Part shown: piece by piece, positions 1 to 9,562 of the stretch | Layout: each line of letters begins with the position of its first letter | How positions within the stretch are numbered: position 1 is the stretch's first letter | NCBI GenBank assembly: GCA_027449965.1 | Contig: DAIDKP010000010.1 | Span: 62,001 to 126,000 of the forward strand | DNA: 64,000 nt | Reading direction: 5' to 3' | Source: Acidobacteriaceae bacterium | GTDB lineage: Bacteria > Acidobacteriota > Terriglobia > Terriglobales > Acidobacteriaceae | The notes under the pieces: generated by a model | The model's input: only the letters and a program-made list of their open reading frames with translations | Told to the model about the DNA's origin: nothing | The model's database searches: none | Made by a program: the position numbers and the translations under genes

Positions 1-324
1 TGCTCTTCCAGCTTGCCCTCGACATAGGCAAGCGTGAACTCGGTGCCGTAGACGGGCACCTTGATCTCCTGCAACATCCAGGGCAGGCCGCCGATGTGAT
101 CTTCATGGCCATGCGTGAGCACGATGCCGCGCACATGTGCTTTGTTTTCTATGAGATAGCTAAGGTCGGGGACGACCACATCCACGCCCAGCAGCTCCGA
201 CTCCGGGAACATCAGCCCGGCGTCGATGACGAGAATATCGTCTTTCCAGCGGATGGCCATGCAGTTCATGCCAAATTCGCCAAGACCGCCAAGAGGAATA
301 ATTTTCAGTTTTTCGCTTTGCATC
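1..324 (-). CDS. rnj: Ribonuclease J, N-terminal part (runs off left edge)
   Basis: The first 108 codons of a metallo-beta-lactamase fold RNase are present, starting at ATG 324 and reading off the left edge. The start MQSEKLKIIPLGGLGEFGMN is followed by the zinc-binding motif LTHGHEDHIGGL, both typical of RNase J/beta-CASP nucleases. RNase J is a 5'-3' exo- and endoribonuclease that acts in mRNA decay and rRNA processing in the cytoplasm. The beta-CASP and C-terminal domains lie outside the window, so an RNase J-like hydrolase of another subtype cannot be excluded. It lies upstream of dapD's 3' end on the same strand with about 105 bp between them. Confidence 0.85.
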
Positions 325-429
325 GTATCTTCACTGATGCTACCACCCATCCCTGTCGCGCTGTGGCTGCTTCGGTTGCAGCAACCCATGAAGCAGCCAT
401 CAGGAAGCGATTGGGTGCCCGAGTCTGGC

Positions 430-1326
430 TCAGCGCAGCCACTCTTCGAGGGCTGTGGCGAGGTCGGTCTTGTCGTCGCGGTATTTGACGATGACGGGCG
501 TGTAGAGGCTGAGGCTCCACTGTTCGGGGTGGGCGTGACGACCGGGCGGGACGGCGCGCGAGCCGGGCACGACGACGGCGTTGGCAGGAATGCGCAGCGG
601 CTGCTCGGCTGTTGCGCGGAGGATGGTTCCTTGCACAAGATCATAAACGGGCGTGCCGCGGGTGAGGATGGTGCCGGGCGCGAGCACCGCTCCGTGGCCG
701 ACGATGGTGCCCTCGTAGACGCCGGTGTTGCCGCCGATGAGCGCGTCGTCTTCGATGATGACGGGCGAGGCGTTGACCGGCTCCAGCACGCCGCCGATCT
801 GCGCGGCGGCGCTCAGGTGGACGCGTTTCCCGATCTGCGCGCAGGAGCCGACGAGCGCGTGCGAATCGACCATGGTGCCTTCATCGACGTACGCGCCAAC
901 GTTGACGTACATTGGCGGCATGCAGACGACGCCGCGGGCGAGAAACGCTCCGGCGCGAACGCTGGAGCCGCCGGGAACGATGCGGATGCCCTCGGCGGCC
1001 GTGAAGCGGCGTGCGGGATAGGTGGCTTTGTCCACAAACGAAAGGCTGTCGCCGGGCATTTCCGCCAGTGCGCCGAGGCGAAAACCGAGAAGGATGCCGC
1101 GCTTGACCCAGGCGTTCACGCGCCAGCCGGTGGGCGAGGTGGCATCGGGTTCGGCGGCGCGGACAGTTCCCTGCTCCAGCGCCGTGCGCAAGGCGGCAAA
1201 AGCAGCCAGCGCTTCCTCGCGCTGGGCTTCGCTGAAGGCGGAGAGCGCGAAGAGCCTGTCGATGGTGGCGGATTGCGAATCCAAAGGGATAGCGTTGGAG
1301 CGGGGTGGAATGGAACTGGATGGCAT
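430..1326 (-). CDS. dapD: 2,3,4,5-tetrahydropyridine-2,6-dicarboxylate N-succinyltransferase
   Basis: A 298-residue protein with an N-terminal helical domain and a C-terminal left-handed beta-helix of hexapeptide repeats, the architecture of DapD. Recognisable stretches are NAWVKRGILLGFR, MPPMYVNVGAYVDEGTMVDS and QIGGVLEPVNASPVIIED. DapD transfers succinyl from succinyl-CoA to tetrahydrodipicolinate in the succinylase branch of lysine and meso-diaminopimelate synthesis, so it feeds peptidoglycan. Length is slightly above the common 270-275 residues because of a Ser/Pro-rich N terminus, so a later start is possible. No other dap gene is present in the window. Confidence 0.93.
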   Translation of the reverse strand: MPSSSIPPRSNAIPLDSQSATIDRLFALSAFSEAQREEALAAFAALRTALEQGTVRAAEPDATSPTGWRVNAWVKRGILLGFRLGALAEMPGDSLSFVDKATYPARRFTAAEGIRIVPGGSSVRAGAFLARGVVCMPPMYVNVGAYVDEGTMVDSHALVGSCAQIGKRVHLSAAAQIGGVLEPVNASPVIIEDDALIGGNTGVYEGTIVGHGAVLAPGTILTRGTPVYDLVQGTILRATAEQPLRIPANAVVVPGSRAVPPGRHAHPEQWSLSLYTPVIVKYRDDKTDLATALEEWLR

Positions 1327-1460
1327 GGATTCAGTTTAGTGGATTGTGCCGTATTCGTCGGCGTTTGATGTTTGTGCCGATACAAACCGGGGAACAAAGC
1401 TGTCGCCCATTGCGTAATGCTGGTGGAAGGATTGTTTGCAGGCGGCGGTAGTGGAGATCG

Positions 1461-2714
1461 ATGGAAAGTTTTGGAGACATCTTCGGGCAGGTGATGCAGG
1501 CGATGCTGGCCAACAAGCTGCGCACGTTCCTGACCATGTTTGGGATTGCGTGGGGCGTGGGATCGCTGCTGGTGCTGGTGGGGCTGGGTGAGGGCTTTCG
1601 CAGTGGCCAGCGCAGGAATCTGGCTGATGTGGGCAACGACGTCATCATGATGTGGGGTGGACTGATCCCCGCCGTGCCCAACCAGCACACGGCGCAACGC
1701 CCGTACAAGCTGACGCCCGCCGATGAAGCGGAGATTGGCAAGTTGCCTGAGGTGCGCGCGGTGACGGCGACGCTTGAGCGCACGGATATGTACGAGGTGA
1801 GTCAGTGGTCGAATACTTCGTCGCGGGTGATGGGCGTGGAGCCGAATTACCCGGTGGTGCGGTTTTTGCCAGTGATTGCGGGGCGGTTTCTGGATGAAGG
1901 CGACCTGGTGAATCGTCGTCGTGTGGCCGTTCTGGGGCAGAAGACGGTGCAGCTACTGTTCTCCGGAAGGCCGTTTCTGGGCCACTCCATCACCCTGAAC
2001 GGCACCGACTTCACGGTGATTGGCGAGACGGGAACCGTGGGCCACGGAGACAACAACGACGAAAATCAGCGGGTGATGATTCCCTTGACGACGATGCAGG
2101 AGTGGTTTGCGATGAAGGGGGAAAACATTCCGCTGGATGCTCTGACTTCGATCCAGTACCAGCCGACGATTCACGGAGACAGCACGGCGGCCAAGGCGGC
2201 TGCGCATCGGGTGATTGGCCGGAATCATGGATTTGATCCCACGAACCAGGATGCATTCGACGAGTGGGACACGATCCACACGAGCCAACTGGTGGACAAG
2301 ATCTTTGACGCCATGGATGTCTTTCTGGGGGGAGTCGGAGTGGTGACGCTCGGCCTGGGCGCGGTGGGCATCATCAACATCATGCTGGTAGCGGTGACGG
2401 AGCGCACGCGCGAGATTGGCCTGCGCAAGGCTCTGGGAGCGACCAGGCGCAGCATTCTGACGCAGTTTTTTCTGGAGGGGCTGCTGCTGACGACGGTGAG
2501 CGGAGGGATCGGAATCGGCGTCTCGGCGGCGTTCATGGGCCTGCTGCAACTGTTGCTGACGGACAAGATGCCGGGCTTCGATCCGCCGCGGCTGGTGTGG
2601 TGGTCAGCGGCGCTGGCGATGGGCAGTCTGGCCATCTGCGGGGTGGTGGCTGGAGTGTATCCAGCCAGCCAGGCGGCGGCGCTGGAACCGGTGGAAGCAC
2701 TGCGGCGTGAGTAA
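1461..2714 (+). CDS. MacB/FtsX-type ABC transporter permease
   Basis: A 417-residue inner-membrane permease. One transmembrane helix near residues 20-40 is followed by a large periplasmic MacB_PCD domain and three C-terminal helices that carry the FtsX signature region (TERTREIGLRKALGATRRSI, then ending ALEPVEALRRE). A GGAG lies just before ATG 1461. Such permeases work with a LolD/MacB-type ATPase in lipoprotein, peptide or antibiotic transport, or in mechanotransmission rather than true transport. A second permease begins 12 bp downstream. No ATPase or membrane-fusion protein lies next to the pair, so the partner must be encoded elsewhere or be absent. Substrate unknown. Confidence 0.88.
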   Translation: MESFGDIFGQVMQAMLANKLRTFLTMFGIAWGVGSLLVLVGLGEGFRSGQRRNLADVGNDVIMMWGGLIPAVPNQHTAQRPYKLTPADEAEIGKLPEVRAVTATLERTDMYEVSQWSNTSSRVMGVEPNYPVVRFLPVIAGRFLDEGDLVNRRRVAVLGQKTVQLLFSGRPFLGHSITLNGTDFTVIGETGTVGHGDNNDENQRVMIPLTTMQEWFAMKGENIPLDALTSIQYQPTIHGDSTAAKAAAHRVIGRNHGFDPTNQDAFDEWDTIHTSQLVDKIFDAMDVFLGGVGVVTLGLGAVGIINIMLVAVTERTREIGLRKALGATRRSILTQFFLEGLLLTTVSGGIGIGVSAAFMGLLQLLLTDKMPGFDPPRLVWWSAALAMGSLAICGVVAGVYPASQAAALEPVEALRRE

Positions 2715-2726
2715 GGGGATGATGCG

Positions 2727-3965
2727 ATGCTGAAGGACATTCTGCTGCAAGCCTGGGAGGCGATGGTGTATAACCGTCGCCGTACGATGATTACCATCAT
2801 CGGCATGGCCTGGGGCATTGCCACGGTGGTGCTGCTGCTGGCGTATGGCGCAGGGTTTGGCCGCGCGATCCAAGCCATCTTTGCCCAGTGGGGTACGACG
2901 ATGATTGGCGTTTTTCCAGGTCGCACCAGCGAACAGGCAGGCGGGGACAAGGCAGGCGTGAAGGTACAGTTCACGCTGGATGATGTGGATGCGGTGGCTG
3001 GTACGGTTCCCGGGCTGATTCATATTTCGCCGATGGTGAGCAAGGATGTGCCGGTGCAAGACGATTTGCACACGTATACGTGGACGGTGAACGGCGCAAA
3101 CGAAGGCATTCAGGAGATTATGCATCTGCCGACGCAGATGGGACGCTTCTTCAATGGAGCCGAAGTGCAGGAGCGCGCGCACGTTGCGGTGCTGGGTTCA
3201 GAGGCGCTGAAGAAATTCTTTCGCGGCGAGTATCCGATTGGCCAATCGATCCGGCTGAACGGAATCAATTTCACGGTGATCGGCATTCTGGAAGCAAAGA
3301 TGGCCGAGGGCGACAACGACAACAATCGCCAGGTATATATCCCGTTCACCACGATGGACGACATCAAGAGTACGCACTATCTGGATGGCATCTGGCTGGA
3401 TTATCACGGCGACCATGAGGTGGTGGTGAAGAATCTGCGCGATACGCTGGGAGCGGCGCACCACTTCAATCCGCATGACCAGAATGCGATTTTTGTAGCC
3501 GACATCATGGAGCAGCTCAGTCAGTTCAACATTCTCTCCATTGCGTTGCAGGTGTTGCTGGCGCTGGTGGGTGCGCTGACGCTGGGCATTGCCGGGATCG
3601 GGCTGATGAATATCATGCTGGTGTCGGTGCAGCAGCGGACGCGCGAGATTGGCGTGGAAAAAGCGCTGGGCGCGCAGCGGAAACATATCCTGACACAGTT
3701 TCTAGCTGAAGCGATTGTGATCAGCGCAACGGGTGGTGTGCTGGGCATTGTGCTGGCCGAAATCATCTCCGTGCTGGTTGGGCGCATCCGCTTCTACAGC
3801 TATGTTGCGGAGAACGCGAGCGCGGCGGATATCTATCTGCGCATCTCGTTCAGCTCGGTCGTAGTCGCGGTGGGAATCCTGGTGGTGACCGGGCTGATCA
3901 GTGGGATGATTCCGGCGATTCGCGCGGCCAATCTGGACCCGATTGAAGCACTGCGCTACGAGTAG
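2727..3965 (+). CDS. MacB/FtsX-type ABC transporter permease, second of pair
   Basis: A 412-residue paralogue of the preceding permease with the same plan: N-terminal helix (residues about 20-45), a MacB_PCD periplasmic domain and a three-helix FtsX region with QQRTREIGVEKALGAQRKHI and a terminal LDPIEALRYE. The two genes are 12 bp apart and almost surely co-transcribed, and the products probably form a heterodimeric permease. No ATPase is encoded in the operon. The gene ends facing lolA, with only 45 bp between the two stop codons and no strong hairpin there. Confidence 0.88.
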   Translation: MLKDILLQAWEAMVYNRRRTMITIIGMAWGIATVVLLLAYGAGFGRAIQAIFAQWGTTMIGVFPGRTSEQAGGDKAGVKVQFTLDDVDAVAGTVPGLIHISPMVSKDVPVQDDLHTYTWTVNGANEGIQEIMHLPTQMGRFFNGAEVQERAHVAVLGSEALKKFFRGEYPIGQSIRLNGINFTVIGILEAKMAEGDNDNNRQVYIPFTTMDDIKSTHYLDGIWLDYHGDHEVVVKNLRDTLGAAHHFNPHDQNAIFVADIMEQLSQFNILSIALQVLLALVGALTLGIAGIGLMNIMLVSVQQRTREIGVEKALGAQRKHILTQFLAEAIVISATGGVLGIVLAEIISVLVGRIRFYSYVAENASAADIYLRISFSSVVVAVGILVVTGLISGMIPAIRAANLDPIEALRYE

Positions 3966-4010
3966 AGCGAGTTTCTCGAGCCGAGTGCCGCATCGGATGG
4001 ATGAATGGCT

Positions 4011-4694
4011 TCAGACGGGCGGCAGGGCGTCGCTGACAGGCACGCCGGGCGGCGGCGAGAAGCGAAAGATATCGGGCGCAAGCGCGGGATCATCCTCTTC
4101 GCTGCTGAGTGTGAAGCGGGTGGTCGAGTCATCCTGCTCGCGGATGACGATAGCCGTGATCTCTCCATCGACCGTGACGGTGAGTGCGACGGAGGCGATG
4201 CGTCGGGCTGCACCGCGTGGAACGCCGACGAGGGTGAGCGATGTGCCACGGGTGGAGAGATGAAGGCCGGTAAGTTCGGCGGCGATTCTGGTGTGGCCGA
4301 GCAGGAAGCGAAGCGGCGAACGGAGATCGTCCAGCTGGCTGGCTTTCATGCGCTGCACCTGCTCATTGCCCGGCGCGTAAAAATAGGCAAAGCGGCCATC
4401 AAGGAGAAAATATTTGCCGCTCGGCTCAGCATAAATCCACTTCATGCGTCCCGGGCGAGCGAGCAGGAGCGTGCCGGAGTCATCGCGCTCCATGCCCATG
4501 CCGGTGTATTGCTCGGAGAAGTGGGCGCGCATGGTACGCAGACGATTGTAATGGTCATCGACGCGGTGGGCCAGCTCGGCAGCGGACAAACTGGCAGCCG
4601 CTGGCTGAGCAGAGGCAATGGGCAGTGACTGAGCACACCAACTACCCACGATGAGCAACGGAACAAGCAAAAGCGAATGGCACGATCGCTTCAC
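4011..4694 (-). CDS. lolA: Outer-membrane lipoprotein carrier protein LolA family
   Basis: A 227-residue secreted protein. The N terminus (MKRSCHSLLLVPLLIVGSWC) is a Sec signal peptide. The rest matches the LolA fold: a helix with RVDDHYNRLRTMRAHFSEQY, then the strands GTLLLARPGRMKWIYAEPSG and KYFLLDGRFAYFYAPGNEQV. LolA-type proteins shuttle lipoproteins, or in some lineages other lipids, through the periplasm to the outer membrane. Its ATG overlaps the TGA of the upstream pilin-like gene by 4 bp (4691-4694), so the two are translationally coupled. No LolB, LolC, LolD or LolE lies next to it. Confidence 0.85.
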   Translation of the reverse strand: MKRSCHSLLLVPLLIVGSWCAQSLPIASAQPAAASLSAAELAHRVDDHYNRLRTMRAHFSEQYTGMGMERDDSGTLLLARPGRMKWIYAEPSGKYFLLDGRFAYFYAPGNEQVQRMKASQLDDLRSPLRFLLGHTRIAAELTGLHLSTRGTSLTLVGVPRGAARRIASVALTVTVDGEITAIVIREQDDSTTRFTLSSEEDDPALAPDIFRFSPPPGVPVSDALPPV

Positions 4695-5215
4695 TGGATC
4701 GATTGGGTGCAGTTGGTGCCACCAGAGGGATCGCTCTTGATCTCGCTGTACTGGTCCATGCAGAAACCGCGATTGCCGGTTTTGCCAACAGCCTGAGGCA
4801 CTGCGGTCACATTAAAACTGGTGATCTGATCGGTGTTGTTCACGGTCACCTTGGTGCAGTTGACGATCTTGAAGACGTAGCCGGCTTTGACGCCGGAGGA
4901 AAGATCGCCCTGGACAAGCTGGGCCGCAGTCGGCGATGGCGGACCGGACTGTGGATCACCGCCGAGCGCAGAAAGCGAGCAGGCAAAGCCGTTGGACGGA
5001 TAGGTGGTTTGATACTGAATCTCGGCTTTGTAGATGGCCTGCAGAGAGTTGATCGCAGAGGTCTCGTTGGCCGTTGCCTTCATCTTGTTGAAGTTCGGAA
5101 TGGCGATCAGCATGAGAATGAGCATGATGCTGATGACGATGAGAAGCTCCATCAGCGTGAAGCCGTTGGGCCTGCGCTGAGCACGGTTGTGCGCGAAGTC
5201 CTTGATAGAGAACAT
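4691..5215 (-). CDS. Type IV pilin-like / pseudopilin prepilin
   Basis: A 174-residue prepilin. A basic leader (MFSIKDFAHNRAQRRPNG) ends in the type III cleavage site G|FTLMELL, with Glu at position 5 of the mature protein, followed by the hydrophobic helix LIVISIMLILMLIAIPNF. Four Cys residues in the C-terminal domain could form disulfides. A further upstream ATG at 5368 exists, but the leader length and motif favour ATG 5215. Prepilins of this kind form type IV pili or type II secretion pseudopili after PilD processing. No assembly ATPase, secretin or prepilin peptidase is nearby. It overlaps lolA by 4 bp. Confidence 0.88.
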   Translation of the reverse strand: MFSIKDFAHNRAQRRPNGFTLMELLIVISIMLILMLIAIPNFNKMKATANETSAINSLQAIYKAEIQYQTTYPSNGFACSLSALGGDPQSGPPSPTAAQLVQGDLSSGVKAGYVFKIVNCTKVTVNNTDQITSFNVTAVPQAVGKTGNRGFCMDQYSEIKSDPSGGTNCTQSIQ

Positions 5216-5535
5216 ATCCAAACCTCGTTCAAATCCTAACGCCAGCGGCGCGTATTGGCAAAATGCCGGAGGGTCCAAGCCGCAAGAAACGGTTGGATGA
5301 GAAGCACACTCTGACAGGATAGACGAGAGCAGTGACAAAAACGCTCTGCTTGCAGATTGATGGCACAAAAGAGGAACCGGAGGGCTGTGGGCAACTGCGT
5401 CGCCGGGCGATGGCTGGAATCTATAATCGAAGGAGTCTGGTTGAACTCAGCTGACCACCGATGAGCAGAAGTTGCGCGGCTTCCCTGCTGCCATCTTTGT
5501 GTCCCTGGCCTGGAAAATTTGACAGGAATATATCC
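5216..5535. other. Divergent intergenic region between pilin-like gene and uvrA
   Basis: This roughly 320 bp stretch must hold the promoters of the minus-strand pilin-lolA pair and the plus-strand uvrA. I see no convincing -35/-10 pair and no clear SOS-box palindrome. An AGGA at 5524-5527 serves as a ribosome-binding site for the uvrA TTG start. An in-frame ATG at 5461 could extend uvrA by 25 residues. Confidence 0.4.
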
Positions 5536-8430
5536 TTGAACGACGCGATCGTCATCCGCGGAGCGCGGACACATAATCTGAAAGGCATTGACTGCACGAT
5601 TCCGCATGGCGTGCTGACGGTGATCTCCGGCGTCTCTGGCTCGGGCAAGTCGTCGCTTGCCTTTGACACGATCTATGCCGAAGGGCAGCGACGGTATGTG
5701 GAATCGCTTTCGGCCTATGCGCGGCAGTTTCTGGAACGAATCGACAAGCCGGATGTGGAACTGATTGACGGTCTGGCACCGGCAATCGCCATCAAGCAGA
5801 AAAACACGACGCGCAATCCGCGCTCAACCGTGGCAACTGCCACGGAGATTTACGACTACATGCGCCTGCTGTATGCGCGCTGTGGTACGGTGCATTGCGT
5901 TCACTGTGACGGGCTGGTGCAGCGTGACTCGGTGGATGAAGTAGCCGCTGCGGTGCTGGCGCTGGGCGAAGGTGTGCGGCTTCATGCGCTGTTCCCGGTG
6001 CGTGTGGCGGAAGTTGCCGCGGAGCCGGTGAAAAAACCGACCGCTTCGACGCGCAGAAAGGCGGCGGCTGTGGCGGAAGCCGCGCCGCCACTGAGCGAGG
6101 CGATGAAGATTCGGTTGACTGACCTGCGCGCGCGCGGCTTCAATCGGCTCTATCAGCATGGGCGCATCTTTGAGTTTTCGACGCCAGAGTCGCTGCTGGA
6201 GCTGGATTTTGCTTTGCCGGTTTTTGTGCTGGTGGATCGCATTGCAGTCTCTGCGGAGAGTCGGGCGCGACTGGTGGATGCAACGGAAATCGCCTATCGC
6301 GAAGCGGGTGAAGTGATTTTCGAAGAGGTGCCGCGCGAGCCAGAGGCGGAGCGGCGCATGCACCGCTTTTCAACGGCCTATGAGTGTCGCGTTTGCCATC
6401 GTCCAGGGCGCGAGCCGGAGCCGCGGCTGTTTTCATTCAACAATCCCTTTGGCGCTTGTCCACGTTGCCAGGGATTTGGCAACACCATCGACTATGACCT
6501 CAATCTGATTGTGCCGAATCGCTCGCTGACGTTGAACCAGGGAGCGATCGATCCGTGGACACGCCCGAAATATCGCCCGTGGATGACCGAATGCAAACGC
6601 CATGCAAAGGCACTTTCGATTCCGCTGGACAAGCCGTGGCAGGACCTGACGTCGGAGCAGACCGAAGTGTTGCTCTACGGCGACAAAAGCGGCGCGACTG
6701 GATTTGAGGGGATTTACGGTTTTTTTGCGGCGATGGATCGCAAGAAGTACAAACTTCACGTACGGGTGATGCTGTCGAAGTATCGCGGCTATGCGATCTG
6801 TCCGCAGTGCCGGGGCCAGCGCCTGCGAGCCGAAGCACGCGCGGTGCGAGTGCAGCAGAAAAATATCTGCGAAGCCAGCAGCCTGACGATCCGCGCTGCC
6901 AAACAATTCTTTGCCGAGATGGAACTCAGCCCGATGCAGCAGGAGATTGCCGGGCCGATTCTGGAGGAGGTCCGAAAGCGGATTGGTTTTTTGGATGCGG
7001 TGGGGCTGGATTATCTGACGCTGGATCGGCTGGCCAGTACACTCTCAGGCGGCGAGGCGCAACGGATTCAGCTGGCAACATCGCTTGGATCGCAACTGGT
7101 GGGCGCGCTGTACGTATTGGACGAGCCATCGATCGGCCTGCACTCGCGCGATACGGATCGACTGATCGGGATTCTGAAGAGTCTGCGCGACCTGGGAAAC
7201 ACGATTCTTGTGGTCGAGCATGATCCGGATATTTTGCGTGCAGCGGATCACCTGCTGGATCTGGGGCCTGGAGCGGGCGAATTTGGCGGACGGCTGCTGG
7301 CGGCTGGGAGCGTGCCGGAGGTGATGGCGAATTCGGAGTCGTTGACAGGACGCTATCTCAATGGACAAATCGCAATCCCGGTGCCGACGCGAAGACGGGA
7401 GCCGGGCCGTGATCGGCTTATTGTGCGCGGCGCGCGCGCCAATAATCTGAAACATGTGGATGTAGAGATTCCGCTGGGTATGCTGGTGGCGATTACAGGT
7501 GTCTCCGGCTCGGGAAAATCGTCGCTGGTGCATCAGGTGATATACCCGGCAGTGGCGCAGGCGCTGGGCAAAGGCGAGGGTGGCGATCTCGCATCACGAC
7601 TGACCAGCCTGAAAGGCAGCGAACGGCTGAACGACGTGGTGCTTGTGGACCAGACGCCGATTGGCCGCACACCGCGCTCAAACCCCGTGACGTATATCAA
7701 AGCCTTCGACCTGATTCGCGAACTCTTTGCGGCGCAGCCGGAGGCGCGCAAGCAGAATTTAAGCGCCGGACACTTCTCTTTCAACGTGCCCGGCGGACGC
7801 TGCAAAACCTGCGAAGGTGACGGCACGGTGACCGTGGAGATGCAGTTCCTGGCTGACGTGGAGCTGCCCTGCGAGGATTGCAATGGAACGCGCTATCAGG
7901 CCAAGGTGCTCAGCGTTCCCTACAAAGGCAAAAATATTCACGAGGTACTGGGACTGACGGTGAAGGAAGCGCTGCGCTTCTTTGTGGGCGTGCCTAGGCT
8001 GGTAGACCGGCTGACAGTTCTGGACGAAGTGGGGCTGGGATATCTGCGGCTGGGGCAGTCGGCGACGACGCTCTCTGGCGGCGAAGCGCAGCGCGTGAAG
8101 CTGGCTTCCCATCTGGCGCAGGTGCGCACCTCGGGCGGACGCGCATCGGCGGCGAGCCGGGTGCTGTACATCCTGGATGAGCCGACGACAGGACTGCACT
8201 TCGACGATGTCTCCAAACTGCTGACAGCGCTGCGGAAGCTGATTGACGGCGGCGGGTCACTGGTGGTGATCGAGCACAACCTGGACGTGATCAAGAGCGC
8301 CGACTGGGTGATCGACCTTGGCCCGGAGGGCGGTGCAGGCGGCGGCGAAGTGATTGCAGCAGGAACACCGGAAGAGATTGCTGTAAACAATCGGAGCCAT
8401 ACGGGACAATGGCTACGAAGTGTGCTCTAG
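5536..8430 (+). CDS. uvrA: UvrABC excinuclease subunit A
   Basis: UvrA, the damage-sensing ATPase of nucleotide excision repair, here about 964 residues. It has two ABC modules: Walker [15 protein letters not shown] near the N terminus and [14 protein letters not shown] in the second half, each with an LSGGEAQR signature. Zinc-finger cysteines appear as CRVC...CPRC and CKTC...CEDC. TTG 5536 is chosen because it has AGGA eight bases upstream and gives the family-typical start (M)[21 protein letters not shown] 5461, 25 codons upstream, is the alternative. An Ala/Lys-rich insert near residues 160-190 is unusual but sits in the variable signature domain. The gene is monocistronic. Confidence 0.97.
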   Translation: MNDAIVIRGARTHNLKGIDCTIPHGVLTVISGVSGSGKSSLAFDTIYAEGQRRYVESLSAYARQFLERIDKPDVELIDGLAPAIAIKQKNTTRNPRSTVATATEIYDYMRLLYARCGTVHCVHCDGLVQRDSVDEVAAAVLALGEGVRLHALFPVRVAEVAAEPVKKPTASTRRKAAAVAEAAPPLSEAMKIRLTDLRARGFNRLYQHGRIFEFSTPESLLELDFALPVFVLVDRIAVSAESRARLVDATEIAYREAGEVIFEEVPREPEAERRMHRFSTAYECRVCHRPGREPEPRLFSFNNPFGACPRCQGFGNTIDYDLNLIVPNRSLTLNQGAIDPWTRPKYRPWMTECKRHAKALSIPLDKPWQDLTSEQTEVLLYGDKSGATGFEGIYGFFAAMDRKKYKLHVRVMLSKYRGYAICPQCRGQRLRAEARAVRVQQKNICEASSLTIRAAKQFFAEMELSPMQQEIAGPILEEVRKRIGFLDAVGLDYLTLDRLASTLSGGEAQRIQLATSLGSQLVGALYVLDEPSIGLHSRDTDRLIGILKSLRDLGNTILVVEHDPDILRAADHLLDLGPGAGEFGGRLLAAGSVPEVMANSESLTGRYLNGQIAIPVPTRRREPGRDRLIVRGARANNLKHVDVEIPLGMLVAITGVSGSGKSSLVHQVIYPAVAQALGKGEGGDLASRLTSLKGSERLNDVVLVDQTPIGRTPRSNPVTYIKAFDLIRELFAAQPEARKQNLSAGHFSFNVPGGRCKTCEGDGTVTVEMQFLADVELPCEDCNGTRYQAKVLSVPYKGKNIHEVLGLTVKEALRFFVGVPRLVDRLTVLDEVGLGYLRLGQSATTLSGGEAQRVKLASHLAQVRTSGGRASAASRVLYILDEPTTGLHFDDVSKLLTALRKLIDGGGSLVVIEHNLDVIKSADWVIDLGPEGGAGGGEVIAAGTPEEIAVNNRSHTGQWLRSVL

Positions 8431-8917
8431 AATCATCCAGTGCTTGGCAGGCGCAGTATTCCCAGATCGCGATGCCTGCAACATGCCTGGAGAGAGTAGC
8501 GGGATGTGGAGATGAGTGGGAATGAGCCGCTGAGCTATCCCCGTTGCCGCGTAGCGTCAGGCAGACTTCGAGGAAACCAGCGCGCGCGGCTTGCACCGGT
8601 TTCAGCTTGTCTCGCTCTGCGTGTGCGGCCATTTCTACTTGTTCCCACGACTGCATCGCCGCAGAGAAGGTTCGTTTTGGACCGGCTTCGCAGATGTAAC
8701 TTGGCTTGCGGCATTTGCATTGCTTCCGGAGGGGTTTATTCTTAAAGGCACAGTCACCGAAGTGCCGTGTGACGATAGAGATCGTCAAAGTCTCGGGAGG
8801 ATATGCGGATGGCAGCACGATGTGTATCCTGACTCATACCCATCGGCAGTTCGGCAATGATTCCGCACTTCCGCTCAAGCAGAATGGAATAGTCGATACC
8901 TTTTCGAAAACGAACGA
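8431..8917. other. Intergenic region uvrA-pgsA
   Basis: About 490 bp with no confidently recognised gene. Short open frames occur on both strands without family resemblance. The last part contains one frame, ending at 8921, that overlaps the pgsA start and is listed separately. I see no terminator with a U-tract after uvrA. Confidence 0.4.
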
Positions 8918-8921
8918 GTGA
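8769..8921 (+). CDS. Possible small ORF coupled to pgsA
   Basis: A frame of about 50 codons from GTG 8769 ends with TGA 8919-8921, which overlaps the GTG start of pgsA (8918) in the GTGA arrangement used by many real gene pairs in this window. The product resembles no family I know and has no membrane segment. No good ribosome-binding site precedes GTG 8769, and the frame stays open further upstream to 8706. It may be a leader peptide or chance. Confidence 0.22.
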   Translation: MTIEIVKVSGGYADGSTMCILTHTHRQFGNDSALPLKQNGIVDTFSKTNE

Positions 8922-9562
8922 ATGTGAACCTGCCGAACTCCATCACGATGAGCCGGATCGCCATGATTCCGCTGATGCTCTGGCTGCTCTCCTCGAGTTT
9001 TCCCTGGCACACAAGCTGGGGATTGCAGGAGATTCTGGCTTCGCTGCTCTTTGTGCTGGCCTCGGTAACGGATGGTGTGGACGGGTATCTGGCGCGGCGA
9101 CGCGGTCAGATCACAACCATGGGCATTCTGCTCGATCCGCTGGCAGACAAGATCATGGTCACCTCAGCCTTTGTCGCTTTGGTCGCGTTTAATCCTTCCG
9201 TGGTCAAAGTCTGGATCGCAGTCATCATTATCGCGCGCGAGTTCCTGATCTCCGGGCTGCGCTCGATTGCAGCCTCCGAGGGATTCGCCATCCAGGCCAG
9301 TGACCTGGGCAAGCTGAAGACCGTGGTGCAGATTGTGGCCGTGACTTCGGCGATACTGGCGCATCGCTGGGATGCCTGGCACGTCGGCGGATTCATCATG
9401 CCGGTGGAGTCGATCGCAGTTGCGGCGATTTACTTTGCCGCACTGGTTTCGACCATCTCTGCCATCGATTATTTCTGGGGATTCTGGAAGAAGATCGATG
9501 GCGCAGCGAATGCTCGACGCGCCACCTCTGTGCTGATTCGAAATCGTTCGACCTCACGCTGA
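8918..9562 (+). CDS. pgsA: CDP-diacylglycerol-glycerol-3-phosphate 3-phosphatidyltransferase
   Basis: A 214-residue integral membrane enzyme of the CDP-alcohol phosphatidyltransferase family. The catalytic motif DG-x2-AR-x8-G-x3-D-x3-D is complete, visible as DGYLARRRGQ followed by GILLDPLADK. PgsA makes phosphatidylglycerophosphate, the first step to phosphatidylglycerol and cardiolipin, at the inner membrane. The start is GTG 8918, with a second in-frame GTG two codons later. The 3' end overlaps the stop of the convergent GvpL/F-like gene by 9 bp, so the two transcripts share complementary ends. Confidence 0.93.
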   Translation: MNVNLPNSITMSRIAMIPLMLWLLSSSFPWHTSWGLQEILASLLFVLASVTDGVDGYLARRRGQITTMGILLDPLADKIMVTSAFVALVAFNPSVVKVWIAVIIIAREFLISGLRSIAASEGFAIQASDLGKLKTVVQIVAVTSAILAHRWDAWHVGGFIMPVESIAVAAIYFAALVSTISAIDYFWGFWKKIDGAANARRATSVLIRNRSTSR

